Positions 1-11,562 of a stretch of DNA of 64,000 nt are shown in pieces. The notes beneath the pieces are model-generated. The model saw only the letters and a list, made by a program, of their open reading frames with translations. It was not told the DNA's origin and ran no database searches. The stretch spans positions 12,102,501-12,166,500 of the forward strand of contig CM072341.1 of assembly GCA_036874045.1 (NCBI GenBank), in the 5' to 3' direction. Source of the DNA: Cymodocea nodosa (taxonomy: Eukaryota > Streptophyta > Magnoliopsida > Alismatales > Cymodoceaceae). The number at the start of each line of letters is the position of its first letter. Within the stretch, counting starts at the first letter, position 1. The translations under genes were made by a program, and so were the position numbers.

Positions 1-850
1 TTAGAAAAGGATATACATCTTCGTAAAATTTGACATGACTTAAAAAAAATATTTGCGATAGTTAAATCGTAACTTTTGTATTGTTTTTGACCACAAGTAT
101 AACCCATGAAAACTCTTGTTTATAGTTCTTTTGTCAAACTTATGTTAAACATGATTATTTATGATATAAACTAAGTAATCAAAATTTTTCCATTTGAGAA
201 CCTTATTAGGTAACCTATTAGTTAAATATATTGTTGTAAAAATACATTCTCTTCAAAACTTTAAAGGTCAGGAACCTTAAAATCCTAAGACTTTAGTTAC
301 TTCTAACAAATGTTTATACTTTCTTTCTATAATTTCATTTTATTGTAGAGTATAGAAATGTGGTCTTTTATGAATAATTTATTTATCATTTAACGAATAA
401 ATCATGTCATTAAACATAAATTTATTATCATTATCACTTCATATGACCTTGATTGTACTATTAAATTGACTTTTAATATGAGAAGAGAATTTCCTAATTA
501 ACGTGTATATTTGAACTTTATTTTTCATTAGAAAAATCCAAGTATTCTTTTATAATCATCTACGATGATGAAAAAATAAATGTGTAGTAATTAGAAATTT
601 ACCTTAAATACCATCATGAATAATGTCAAAAGATTTATTAGCTTTATGTATACTATTCTTAAAAGGTGATCATTGTAGTTTAACAGTAAGGCAAATAAGA
701 TAGACTAAATCTACCTCTTTATTAACATTTTTTAAAGGCAAACTTTGCAAAACTTTATTATTTGATAAATGTCCAAACCTTTTATGCCAAGTCTCCTTTG
801 AAATAACTACACAAGCTTGTACATTAGAAGCTCTTGTGACCAACACATAA
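1..850 (-). pseudogene. Ty1/copia integrase remnant
   Basis: Read on the minus strand from about 850 down to the window edge, broken reading frames resemble a copia polyprotein. First comes a pre-integrase segment with WHKRFGHLSNN (around 770-803), then a stretch like the integrase core with ANKSFDIIHDGI (near 600-640), then TWIFLMKNK and SDNDNKFMFNDM, and finally an element like the usual LTNRLPNKVLKWK (near 190-230). The frame is interrupted by several stops and frameshifts, so no protein is made. The element continues off the left edge. Family assignment rests on motif order typical of copia integrases; the lineage was not determined. Confidence 0.7.
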
Positions 851-1366
851 GGTGTGTTTGATTCAATTTTGTTTAAATTTTAGATCTTTTAAAGAGTAGT
901 ATTGTAATTGTGATTTAAAAGAATAGCTCTTTTTGAAAAGAATAGAAAAATTAGAGTTTTTGTTTGATAAGAGTTTTTATTTTTCAACTTTACCCTTGAG
1001 GTGAAGTTTTTTAAAATGTATAAATTATTTGGTTTTAGTATATATAATAAATAATTAATATTACCCTAACTCTACAAGGATTGTTCATTGAGATAACTGT
1101 AATTTAATAAAGTAAGTTCTTTGAGTTAGCTATAAATCAACAAAGTAAGAAGACATCTCCTAGCTATAAAAATTTAAATAGATGAAATTTTAAAAATCAT
1201 TCTTTGTGTGATCAAGTTATACTTGCACACTTATGCAATAAATACTGTACACTTACAGTTAATTATGAATTAGATTTAATATCTTATTCATGAAAACTAT
1301 TTGTTTACTTCTAAAAGAAAATATAAACACATATTTAAGGAAACATGAATAACTAAACAAGTCCTA
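851..1366 (+). repeat. LTR-derived fragment, no gene
   Basis: There is no coding signal. From about 1080 to 1366 the sequence is homologous to 3990-4240 (same strand) and to 53685-53960 (opposite strand). All three carry TTGAGTTA-type short repeats followed by a shared block containing TTGCACACTTATGCAATA-like sequence. The block stops abruptly at about 1366, where protease coding sequence begins. I read it as part of an Athila-type LTR or leader inserted into, or deleted up to, that protease. The segment 851-1070 is AT-rich with no recognised feature. Confidence 0.45.
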
Positions 1367-1821
1367 CTAGTATTGTCATTCAATTAACAAATTGAAGTAT
1401 AAGATACCTTAGAAGATAAATAGATGATATATTGATTAAGGTTAAAAACTTCATTTATCTTGTAGATATTGTTGTTTTGGATTCTCAACAAATTATGAAC
1501 CAAAATAAAGGTATATCTTTAATTTTAGGGAGACCATTTTTAGCAATTTCAGGGGCAATTATAAACTGTAAAAATGGAATGATGAAATTAACCTATGGTA
1601 ATAAGGATACTCAACTAAATATTTTCAAACTAGAAGAAGATGAAGGTTTAGATATATATCTACACACTGTAAACTTTCTAGATGACAAAGGGGACATGTT
1701 AGAAGATGTGATTCAAGAAAAATTGAATAAACAATTAGATACTAAAAATCTTAAAGAAAGTGGAAACATAAATAAAGAGTTAAGCATAGAAGTACTGAAA
1801 CCTTCCAAAATTTTATACTAA
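1367..1821 (+). pseudogene. Athila-type protease-region fragment
   Basis: The open stretch from 1432 (129 codons), plus the broken sequence just upstream, matches the protease/linker region of the better-preserved Athila-type pol at about 59925-60330. Shared features are SIRY near the start, KVKNFIY, VVLDSQQI, SLILGRPFLA, SGAIINCKNG and an acidic tail. The upstream catalytic part (LIDLG-like in the other copy) is absent because the fragment is cut at about 1366. No RT follows. It is a truncated, non-functional piece of a gypsy polyprotein. The apparent ATG at 1432 is not a real start. Confidence 0.7.
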
Positions 1822-2622
1822 AATTGCTGAAACTTTCTAACATTATTCACCAAAAGAGAGGAAATCATTTTCCATTTATTTCACTTTAGTAGAGATGAAA
1901 AATCAGTTCTAGCTATCTTTGGATAATTTCAACCATTGTGTATTTTCATCTTTATAATGATGTTAATCAAGGCAATTAATGAAAGTAGGATCATCCTATA
2001 ATACTATTAGGGTAAGGTACTTAGTTTTTGTCTATTTGGGAATTATCTTCCTCATCAATTACTGTCTTGCCTTAGTAATTTTTGTATAACATATCATACA
2101 ACAGTGATTCAATAAAGTTGAAGTTATGACTTTGGTCAATGTACTAGAGAGAAAAAAAGAAAAACAAGAGAAAAAAAAGAGAAGAAGAGAAAACTCTTTT
2201 CCCAAAAAATACATTTGCACCATTTATTGTTCAATCTTTTTAGCAAGGTAAGAAGTTTGTTTTTGCAGTCAATGAGGAAGCAAAGATTTTCAGTAGATAT
2301 GATTAGTACACTTATTTCCAAGATGAATTAATATTTTTAGAGGATGAGAATATGTATATTAAAATTTTGATTAATGTCATCATCTATATAAAGTACATAT
2401 GGTTGAGATGTGACTTGGATAGTGAAAAATATGTGCATAAATCTCTATTTGAATTGATATATGTTTGAGATTGAATAATTTTCAAAGATTGAATTTTTGC
2501 AAGAAGGTGTAGATTTAAAACAATAGAAGTAATATAGTCTTAGCACAAATTTTTTGTTTTTGTTTTTTGCAAGACTATAGTAGGTTTGCTAAGAGACTAG
2601 TAAAATTTAGATATAGGGGAAA
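1822..2622. other. AT-rich spacer without recognisable gene
   Basis: The sequence is AT-rich with a purine run (about 2148-2190). A short minus-strand frame over the purine run is low complexity and was not accepted as a gene. Nothing else is supported. Confidence 0.5.
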
Positions 2623-3690
2623 TGTTTAGAATGAAATTGTACATAATATTAGTAGATAATTAATAGTTAATTGCATAATATTTAGCTTATCATATAAGAA
2701 TTAAGCTATTATGTCACAATTATACAATTACACACTTTAATTAAAGAATATGCATAATTTCAAGGAATTAGTGGTTAATCAAGTATCATTTTAGAAATTA
2801 CTTCTTTTACATATAAAGTATTAAATGTTATATAAATATTTATTTTACTAAAATGCAGAATTGAACAAGTCTATTGAGTTAAGCTTAACTCAACAAGGTA
2901 AGTTCATTGAGTTATAGTTAAGTCAATAGAGTAAGTTTGTTGAGTTACACTAACTTCATGAACTAGTTATTTTCTAATATTCGACTATGAGTAGTTGTAG
3001 AAACAAGAAATGCAAAGGAAACCACAATTGCACATATCACGCATGATTATCATCGTAGAATGAAGAAATAATTACAATTGTTATTACGAATAAAGGAAAT
3101 CCAACCAATGATTTAAGTAGAAACAGTTATTACAAGAAGAAAATATAAAAGTAAGGAAAAAGAATGAAGAAATGTGTAGAGAATTATGCTAACTACAGGA
3201 AGTGTTAGATGTTCCTTAAACTCCACCAACATCACCAATCACCACCAACCATCGGAGGTCTATGAGGATACCTACCAGATGTCGGGTCGATTCCAAGCAA
3301 AAACATTGTGACTGACAATCATTGTGAGGAGTGATCACGTCACAAGAAGGAAGGACATTTTCACCAATCACCGAATCATCTCTCAAGAGATAGTAAAACT
3401 TCTAGCCTTAGTTTCAAGTTGATGTTGTTATGCTGAAGAAGAGATCAACTTACAATAGTCTAGGTTTGCAATCTAGTAGGGAGAGGAGTGCTTAACAATA
3501 AGTAGTTAAATTTTCAGTGATATAATTGCATCACATGTAGTGATAGAAGTTTCTTACTACCAATAGAAAATTTTACCTTTTATCATTCACTCATCTTAAA
3601 GAATGAAACAAAAACAAGACAAAAACATTATTTGTTTTTATGTTTATCGAGTTTGTATTGTATTGTTTGTGTTTATATTGTTAATAAATG
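2623..3690 (+). mobile_element. Athila-type LTR copy 1 (with promoter)
   Basis: It begins TGTTTAGAATGAAA and shares its first 150 bases with sequences starting at 44436, 56456 and 57573 (motif TTGCATAATATTTAGCTTAT). A TTGAGTTA/TAACTCAA cluster lies at 2875-2955. A TATA box sits at 3143-3151, followed by a conserved block (3240-3690) containing GGTCTATGAGGATAC and GTGAGGAGTGATCACGTCA, also present at 57299-57570 and 58860-59290. Homology fades near 3690. The LTR-like start, an internal TATA box and multiple dispersed copies support an LTR. The 3' boundary and primer-binding site were not found, so the end is approximate. Confidence 0.6.
3143..3151 (+). promoter_or_regulatory. TATA box in LTR copy 1
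   Basis: TATAAAAGT lies in the same relative place as TATAAAAGG at 57207 and TATAAAAG at 58696 in the related LTRs. It is a plausible retroelement promoter. Confidence 0.5.
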
Positions 3691-4855
3691 TTGAATGTTT
3701 ATTTTATTTCAGTTATTGAAAATTATATTACTCATTACTAAAACCAATAGTATAAATCTCTGAAATCTTGATTTATATGTTTATTATTTGGAATATCTAA
3801 TTGCTAGCATTGATTAATGATGAATGCAAGATCAACTAGCATTAGAAGCTTAATTAATGTTGTTCGTAATTTATAGAACTGCACAATGGATGTCCAAGTT
3901 CTTCTACAAACAACAATCTTAATTTGAAGTTACTAGGAAAGCTCGTTGAGTTAACCATAACTCAACGAGGTAAGTCTATTGAGTTAATTGTAACTCTACG
4001 AACTAAGTCCATTTAGTTAGCTGTAAATCAACGGAGTGAGAAGATTTAATGTACTATAAACTCTAGCTATGAAGATTTAAAAAGTCTAAAATTTTAATCA
4101 TTCTCTATGAGATTGACTTGTACTTGCACATTTATACAATAGACACTATGCACTTGCAGTTAATTTAACGAATTGAATTCAATAGATTTTAGAATCTTAT
4201 TCGTGAAAATTGCTTGTTAAAATATATATATATATATATATTCATGAAAATATATTCAAGATTCAAGATAGCATTGCACACATAACTTCATAAAAAAGTT
4301 GGGTGTGATCACAACCACTATTAAACACCAAATGCTATGAGAACTCTAGGGTTAAGTGTGTTTTAGAACTCTATTTGGACAATTGTTTACAAATTTTATT
4401 CCCTTATATCGAAATTTTTCACATTATGGCTCACATTGAAAAGAAAGCAATTTCGTATAAATTTGTTAAAATATGTATTTGGAAGACATTACCTATAAAT
4501 AATAACTCATAACTCTAAAATGGATATTAATAAATATTAAACAATATATAATTAATATATCATCTTAAAATTTTTCCACCAATCATCATCAACTCATTCC
4601 CATGTCTTACATATAGTATCCCAACCTATACTTGTTTAAGCCTCTAAAGTTTTCCATATTTGCTAATATTTTTAGAGTTTATCATACTTGTTCTTCAATT
4701 GTGTACATGTAAATCAACAATTTGTGATTTTGAAGTGTTTATTCTCTAGTAATTCTTATCTCTTCTATGTTAGGTGAGAAGTTAGCTTGTACCCTTTGTC
4801 AACTAAGTTGATACAAATATTTAAAAAATGAGATACACTTTCATTATCCTAGTCT
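3691..4855 (+). repeat. LTR-related debris, no gene
   Basis: 3940-4030 holds another cluster of TTGAGTTA/TAACTCAA short inverted repeats. 4030-4215 is homologous to 1140-1300 and, inverted, to 53700-53880. A (TA)n run occupies about 4221-4241. The remainder, to the solo LTR at 4861, is AT-rich with no recognised gene. Confidence 0.45.
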
Positions 4856-4860
4856 ACTCT
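4856..4860. repeat. Left target-site duplication of solo LTR
   Basis: ACTCT immediately precedes the TG start of the LTR and is repeated exactly at 6846-6850, immediately after its end. Confidence 0.7.
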
Positions 4861-6845
4861 TGTCATGCCTCCAAACGAGATTATGACAAATGCCATAAAA
4901 TTAAAAGAATGAAAAAAACTCTCCTCTAATTTTATAAGACAACACCTCCTAAAAGAATGAATTTAACAATAATAAACAAATAAACTTAAATCATCAGTAA
5001 AAACGAACAGAATAAATGAAGATTTGAATTCAAAATAGTAGAAAGACATCACTTTTCTTTTGTAAATCTTAATTCTAATGAAAATTCACAAAACTATCCA
5101 TATCACAAACATTGTCCCGCTTTCACATGCACACACACATTTCCACAACCACAAAATAGTTTACAAACATACATTCATTTTTAGTAAAAATAAGTCCTAC
5201 AATCTGTCAACAAAATTCTAGCATGATCACTTTGACTCATGCTTCACCCATTGCTCAACAAGAAAACCTAAAAAGGACAACCAAATTGAGTGAGCTAATG
5301 CCTAGTAAGTAATACATCCTTAAGCTAGCAAATTAAATAAGTAACAATATACTACATATGAAAAATTTATAAACCATAATATGCATATGATACAACAAAA
5401 TTAGTAATCTTTCAATTAATAAAATAAACCAAGGAGACTAGGCCAACCTAACACTTTTTTTTTCTCTTTTATTTGATTAGCTACAACTACATATTCCTCT
5501 TATAGCAGAGTCAAGTGCAGTTGTATATTTTCTCCTACAATAAGGTCAAATAATCACATACCATCTTGTGATTAAACTACATATACTTTGAGTTGTGCTA
5601 AGATAGGTCAAATATATTCTATCTCAAATCATGTACATAATATCATAGTACCATGCCACTATGACTAGGTTTTGTAGCTAATTCAATTGATTCAACTTAT
5701 AATTAATTCAATTTAAACATGTATAATAAGTTGACCATTAGTCAAGCAAATACTCAATCAACACTATTTCACAATAATCTTCATTCATAGACTTCAACAA
5801 TAATATATAGAAATCAACATGGTATATAATGCATAAATCAACTACATTATGCATTAACAACAAAATCAAGATGATCTACAATAATCAACATCACCATATA
5901 CCAAATATCAATAATATGCCATATTCATCAACCAATGTACATTAGTAGTCCAATAGGGGATTTATGCAACCACTATCCACTAACTCACACCAAAGGTCAT
6001 TTATAAATACTAACACAATGAGTTATACTATGAATTATCACCATTAGACTGTATTCTTACACCATAAGCAACAACATTAAATACTCAACAATCAATGTGG
6101 TAAACAAATGCATACAGTGCTAAATTACACTAATATGTATTATTCATAGTTTCTATACCATAACTACTAAGAGCATTCATCGATTTCTTCACTATAATCC
6201 CTACAACGGGGGCCAAGAGTAAATATACCACAATCAACGTAAATATATAACATTCATAGTTATTATGCAAATATTTCTAAAATATACATCCACGGTCAAC
6301 CAAGGAAAATCAAGATTATCTCTACTACCAAACAAGCATTAATAACTTATTTAATTTAGTTATAAAGAAGAAGGATCACTTACTAAAGTTGGGAAGAAGA
6401 ATTTCCAAATCACCCTTCTTTTTTCCCTTAATTGACCCTCTGTTCTACCTTTGTTTTTCTTTTTCCTTCACAGTTCCTACCTGTTGAAGCTACCGTTGAG
6501 GAACACGTGTGTCGCCACACGTACCGGAGGCCACTAAGCTCACCGAGACGCCTGCTGCTTGCACTCACGAAGTCGCTTGAACGCACTCTCGCGTGCACAC
6601 GTGCTAAGACCGCTAGAAGCTTCCGTCGCTCATGCACCTCCAGTTGAACTCAACCTGCTCGCCTGCCACTCCTCTGATCACTGAACTCCCATCGTCACTT
6701 GCTAGGGATCCGATCGAGAGGCTGTCGACGAAGAGGATCGAATGTGAAGATGAAAAATCAAATTATTTTTCTCCTTTTCATAACCATACATACCAAATGA
6801 CCAAAATGCCCTCCTACGTCCACCTATTTACATCGGGCCCTTATA
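4861..6845 (+). mobile_element. Solo LTR, Del/Tekay-like chromovirus
   Basis: The element starts TGTCATGCCTCCAAACGAGA and ends GGGCCCTTATA. These resemble the termini of plant Del/Tekay-type LTRs, which usually start TGTCACGCC and end with a TTACA-like pentamer; one C-to-T change would give the TTATA seen here. It is flanked by identical 5-bp duplications (ACTCT, 4856-4860 and 6846-6850), the length expected for a gypsy integrase. No internal coding region lies between the ends. The GC-rich 3' segment (6430-6840) produces short open frames on both strands, but these are LTR sequence, not genes. About 1985 bp of LTR with intact target duplication is best explained by LTR-LTR recombination after insertion. 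Confidence 0.7.
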
Positions 6846-6850
6846 ACTCT
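6846..6850. repeat. Right target-site duplication of solo LTR
   Basis: ACTCT directly follows the LTR end and is identical to 4856-4860. Confidence 0.7.
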
Positions 6851-7273
6851 TCCTACCATCATTAGCAATTTCTCTTTATTTGATTGTGTTATATTCTAAA
6901 TGTTATCATTTGTATGTACTATATCATCAAGTTTAGTCAGCATGTTCATGAATGTCCTTTCGTTCTTTCGTTATTCATGTCTCTTAAGAAGATAGAAATA
7001 TTCAACAATAATAATATAAATGAAGGAAAACATTGCAATTACAAAGCTAATAATATGAAACATTCAACAATCTTCCAACAATAATAATATGTAATCAACA
7101 ACTATATTATAAATAAGTAACGACATTTTCAAAAAGAATCAAACATTGCAATGAAATATATGTAATCAACCATTACAAGGATATGAAAGAAACAATACAA
7201 ACACATATTCTTGAATAATAGCATTCCACACTTAATTCAGCATTTAACGAAAACATGAAAATGTATTACACGC
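6851..7273. other. AT-rich spacer
   Basis: There is no coding signal. Repeated AACAATAATAATAT-like phrases occur (7000-7090). It adjoins the 3' end of the Harbinger pseudogene and may be its non-coding tail. Confidence 0.4.
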
Positions 7274-8533
7274 TTATTTATAGGTTATTATTTCATCTCG
7301 AATGTTGTTATGGACATGTGTCATATAGTTGTCATTATCTAACGTGAATGACCTATTTTCATCGTTGTCTTCCTCTTGTTTGATTACATCTCCAGTGTTG
7401 ACGTTGTCTTCTTCTTCATGCAAAGTTTGTAAATCCATTTGATGCCTTGGATTAATATTGAAGTTGTATAATACCATACAAGTTATTATCATTTTTATTT
7501 GCATACAGTAGTCATATGAAGACATTATGTTAAAAACATTTCATCTTTTCTTCAATATATTATAAGTACGTTCAATGGCATTTCACAAGCTAGAATGCAA
7601 GTAGTTGAAATTTTCTTCTGCTCTTTTAGATTGTGAAGAATGAAATTGATGCATATAATACCTTTCAATCCTATATGGTGCAAGGAATCCATGTATAATA
7701 GGATATGTAGAATCTACTAGATAATACTTATTTACTGAGTAAATTATGTATAATTAATTCCATTACAATAGACAATGTATAGGGTAACCCATAAAGGGCA
7801 ATGGAAAATTATTTCTAAGATCAGATTATACATATTTCAAAACTTTGGAATTATGAACTATACCTTTCCATCTAGGTAAAGCAAAAATAAACCTCATTTA
7901 GAAGTCATATACACCAAGAACATTTTGTGTCATCTTTCCATCTTTGCCGTACTTGTGAACAAGATGTGTAGTTTTATATATGATGTAATGAATATGAGTA
8001 CCATCTAATGTATCAATTGCATCTTTAAAGAATGACATATATTTTGGGTTATCTCTTAGAAATCATAGAATGTCATTTAAATTCTCTTTCAAACATTTTA
8101 CTTCAGGTGATAGAGCAATAATTACATCAAGCTCATGATTTATGTACTTACTTATAGTTTCACTAGAATATTGTAAGGTAATTTGAAAAACATTATTCTT
8201 TTTCCCGTGACCTAATATCTATAAGAGAACTTTAACTTGTTCCTCAACCATAACTTGATGGCCATTAGACAAAAGATGTTTTTCTCTAAGGATTTGACAT
8301 ATTATTTTAAATGTGTTTGACATCATTGTACATTTATCAAAACATATTTTTCGATGTTCATCCAATATGTTCCTTACAATATCACATCTAGTGTATCCAA
8401 CATTGTGAACTAGTTGTCTAGGAGAATAACTAACTTGATCAATACATTGGAATAGATTATGTATGACTCCCACTACTTTTTTTTCTTCATGAGTTAAGGT
8501 AAGAAAATCACTAGTTTGAGAAAGTTTATCCAT
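7274..8533 (-). pseudogene. PIF/Harbinger transposase pseudogene
   Basis: On the minus strand, a start at 8533 (MDKLSQTSDF) opens 104 codons that include ICQILREKHLLS and VMVEEQV, typical of the N-terminal region of plant PIF/Harbinger (HARBI1-like, DDE_Tnp_4) transposases. After a stop at 8219 the homology continues, broken. A first catalytic Asp motif LDGTHIHY lies at about 7985-8005. A second, YYLVDSTYP followed by HGFLAPYR, lies at about 7670-7735. An acidic third motif, NAIERTY followed by ILKKR, lies at about 7550-7582. The last open piece (7274-7525) contains MIITCMVLYNFN and an acidic tail, as in this family's C-terminus. At least three in-frame stops make it inactive. The companion Myb-like ORF and the terminal inverted repeats were not found. 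Confidence 0.8.
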
Positions 8534-8866
8534 CCTAAAATAAAATATTTAAAGCTACCGAGAAAATGAATATAAAATAACACGAAATTACTCTACACTA
8601 ACTTACATGATCATGGAGTTTTCTCTTTCTTCAAACACAATTTTCAAGCACAAAATAGAGTGAACACATATAAGAAGCTGATGAACCGTAATTTGATTAA
8701 TTGAGAAGAAGAGGCTAGAATCCTCCAGTAGTACATGCGTTAGAATCCACCAACATAAAAATTTATAAAAAGATAACATGCAAGACCCCCTTCAATGTCC
8801 AACTTAATTCTACTTAAAAAGAAAATGAAAGGAGACTCAAAAAGGCAAGATAAATGACTAGTTCTC
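8534..8866. other. Spacer between transposase and gypsy element
   Basis: The AT-rich sequence has no recognised gene or site. The Harbinger terminal repeat would be expected here, but I could not pair it with the other side. Confidence 0.4.
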
Positions 8867-9022
8867 TAATTAAGGGAAGAGACAATCAAGATTCTTTAGT
8901 TAATGGTGGTTGATTCCCTTTCTTTCTTAGAAGAAGTTGCTATAATGGTGGTGCCAATAGTCAAGGATTCTTCTAGGAAAGGTGATGAGTTGTTGGTGAC
9001 ATGGTGTCATCCTTCATTAGAT
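8867..9022 (-). repeat. Direct repeat, probable 3' LTR remnant
   Basis: It is homologous to 11409-11562 in the same orientation: both contain ATCAAGATTCTTTAGTTAATG and TAGGAAAGGTGATGAG. The exact LTR boundary is unclear because on its right the homology runs into the end of the coding region. Confidence 0.5.
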
Positions 9023-9039
9023 GCCCCAACTTCAGCCAC

Positions 9040-9905
9040 ACACATCCTCGAGCGTTCTTCATTGGGTGGATCATCCAGAGGGAAGTAGGGGGACAAATCA
9101 ACCACATTGAATGTTGAGGACATGGAGAAGTTTACGGTGATGTCCGCAAAGTAGGTGTTGTCACTGATTTTGCAAAGAATACAACAAGGGTCGTACTGCT
9201 TGTTCTTGACAAAACCAAGAAAGGGAAGTTGGGAAGTCAGTAAATGACATTTTTTGAGATTGAGTTAAATGATTGTCATTGAGTGTGGCAAGGATTTCCC
9301 TTAGGTGATCGACATGTTCATGGTGACTTTTGTTATAAATTAGGGTGTCATCGAAGTAGACCACAGCGCAACAATTTGATGTGAGGCTTCAAGATTTGAT
9401 TCATCATGTGCATGAATGTGATTGGGGTGTTGGATAAAACAGAGGGCATGACGAGCCATTCAAACAAGCCTACTTGTGTCTTGAAAGCAATTTTCCATTG
9501 GTCACCTTCACAGATCCGAATTTGGTGCTATCCGCTTTTGAGGTCGAGTTTGGAAAAAAGCTTGGCACCTGTTAACATATGAAGCATATCATCCAGTTGA
9601 GGAATTGGGAAGTGATATTTCACCATGATTTTGTTAATCGCACAGTTGTCCACACATATCCGCCGTTTGCCATTTTTCTTAGGTACGAGGAGGGTGAGGA
9701 TGGCGCAGGGTCTAAGACTCGACCGAACGAGTCCTTGTAGTATGGAAGCTTCACGGGGACTCATCAGATGGTGCAGTAAGTTGGGGAGTTGTGTGCCTGG
9801 TATTTGATCGATGTTGAATATCGAGCATCGGAGGAAGACCTTCCTGTGATAATAGATTGGGAAAATCGTGCAAGATGACGCAAACCTAAGGGGTAATAGC
9901 CTCAA
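9040..9905 (-). pseudogene. gypsy reverse transcriptase fused to integrase end
   Basis: Reading down from 9905, the RT palm N-terminal half is present: [48 protein letters not shown]. After a gap comes the YFDD active-site box ([12 protein letters not shown], about 9325-9364) and EHVDHLREILATL. At about 9220 the reading passes from PFLGFV, an RT motif, straight into KNKQYDPCCILCKISDNTY and then STFNVVDLSPYF, the usual end of a gypsy integrase. The missing piece normally exceeds 1.5 kb. Both sides are read in the same frame across the join. At least one frameshift and stops elsewhere make it non-functional. Confidence 0.7.
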
Positions 9906-9994
9906 CGTTGTGGAGTTGTCCGTCAGTCAATACAAGCACATAGGCCTCCTCATGTCCTTGATATTGTGTAGAAATGAGGAACGATCCACCACTA

Positions 9995-10492
9995 TCAAAG
10001 TTTGTTTAGGTTGGGAGTCGTTCGAGTGTTCACTCGACGAGAGAGGGACGAGCGTGATGGTGGCGTTGTTGATGACAAACGAGTAGGTGTTGTCGCACTT
10101 GATAAGATCAGAGTAGTGCATACCAATAGAGAGAGGAACGAGGCAAATTTTTGTGACGCTAGTAGTATCGCCTCTCTAAATCCAACCAATGTGATACGAT
10201 TGCAGGTGATCTGATCCTCCATGGGGAGTTTAAGTTTGTCCACCACTTTGTGTGAGATGATGTTGTTCATGCTCCCATTGTCAAGGATTACGTTGCATGT
10301 TCTGCCGACGAATGTGCACCATGTGCGGAAGAGATGTCGTCGTTGAGAGTTGTCATTGGCGCATGGAGTTAGGAGGAGGAGTCGTGTGACACGCAAAAGT
10401 TGGTCACTCTCGTCTAGGTATTGGGTGATTTCTCCCTCGTCATCGCCATCAAACGCCTCGACATCATGGTCCCCCTCCATTGTCCTCGTCAA
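9995..10492 (-). pseudogene. gypsy protease region
   Basis: A 165-codon frame contains TCNVILDNGSMNNIISHKVV followed by KLKLP. This is the aspartic protease motif as found in Reina-type gypsy elements, where DSG/DNGS carries the catalytic Asp. An upstream acidic linker precedes it. The frame runs off into unrelated sequence near 10100, indicating a frameshift before RT begins at 9905. Confidence 0.65.
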
Positions 10493-10852
10493 AACTTGCG
10501 TAAAGCGACATTGTGGACGTTAGATAGATATGTGGTCGAGCTACTGGCACCTGTTAATGGTGTTGGGTCGTCTGTATGGATTGGCGGCGATCAAAGGGGT
10601 CGTAGGAGGGGTGGTTGCTACGCCAGCCTTGCCTTCAGGTGGAGGCCTAGGGGTGGTCCGTGGGGGGGCATCGTTGGAAGAAGCGTGAGTGGTCCGACTA
10701 CCACGCTTAGTCCGTTCAGCCAAGCGGATGGTCTCCAATAACGAATAGGTTGGCTGGAGAGTAATACAGTCTTGGATAGCATATTTGAGTCCACCTATAA
10801 ATCACTAGATCTGTTGAGCATCGATTTCATTGATGTTGTTGCGAGAGGCGAG

Positions 10853-11400
10853 CTAGTGGAACTCTTGTGGCGTATATTCTGTGACAGTTCGATTTCCCTG
10901 GTGACATTGTTGATATTGCATAAATAAAATTTGTCCATAATTAAGAGGTAGGAACATGGCACGTAGGAGACGTTTCATTTTGTTCCAAGGATTGGATGCT
11001 TTTGTTGACATGCTCGGTTCATCAAAAGCTACTCCCACCAAACAGATGCTCCTCCTTTGAGATGATAAGCAACCATCTTTACTTTCCAATGTTTGGGAAT
11101 CTCCATATGATCAAAGAATCATTCCACTTTCGCGGGCCAGTCAAGAAAATCTTTAACACGCAATTGGTTGTTGAATGAAGGAAGCTCCACATGTAATTTG
11201 TAATGGTCAGCATCAAGAGGTTCATCCCCGAGTCTATGACATTGATGAACTGGAAGAGGTTCATCGTGGAAGTCACATGGTGCAAATCAGGAGGTGGCTC
11301 ATCATCAAAGGAGGAGTCGTCAAATTGTGGAGGGGATTGATGAGGAGGGTGTCTCCATCGGGGTCAACATTTGTCTTGACAAGCATTTGGTGAAGTTGAT
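10853..11400 (-). pseudogene. gypsy gag (capsid) fragment
   Basis: Two broken frames (11285-11079 and 11089-10853) together give the usual retrotransposon gag order: FLTGPRKWNDSLI resembling the FLDWP..VE..F segment, then WNKMKRLLRAMFLP, QYQQCHQGNRTVTEYT and EFH. These match the capsid helices of chromovirus-type gag. It starts just after the primer-site-like sequence at 11403-11415. Stops and frameshifts interrupt it. Confidence 0.65.
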
Positions 11401-11408
11401 CAAATTCC

Positions 11409-11562
11409 TCTCTGATTAAGGAAAGAGACGATCAAGATTCTTTAGTTAATGGCTGTCGATTCCCTTTCCTTCTTGGAAGAAGTTGTTGCAATGGTGGTGC
11501 CAACAGTTGAGGATTCTACTAGGAAAGGTGATGAGCTGTTGGTAACATGGCATCGTCCTTCA
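11409..11562 (-). repeat. Direct repeat, probable 5' LTR remnant
   Basis: This is the partner of 8867-9022. On the minus strand it is followed directly by TTAATCAGAGAGG, which resembles a decayed initiator-Met tRNA primer site (TGGTATCAGAG). Confidence 0.5.

Larger units (their letters stand above)
8867..11562 (-). mobile_element. Internally deleted Ty3/gypsy element (Reina-like chromovirus?)
   Basis: The minus-strand order is: right direct repeat (11409-11562), a primer-site-like TTAATCAGAGAG, gag (11400-10853), protease (10492-10000), reverse transcriptase (9905-9215), the end of integrase (9214-9040), then left direct repeat (8867-9022). The missing part is the C-terminal half of RT, RNase H and most of integrase. 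The two direct repeats are about 150 bp and clearly homologous; I take them as LTR remnants. Retention of gag plus both ends in 2.7 kb marks a deletion derivative. Clade assignment is tentative. Confidence 0.65.

Noticed and set aside
6428..6865. Overlapping open frames on both strands in GC-rich sequence
   Set aside because: They lie inside the solo LTR (4861-6845), match no domain, and both strands are open because of composition.
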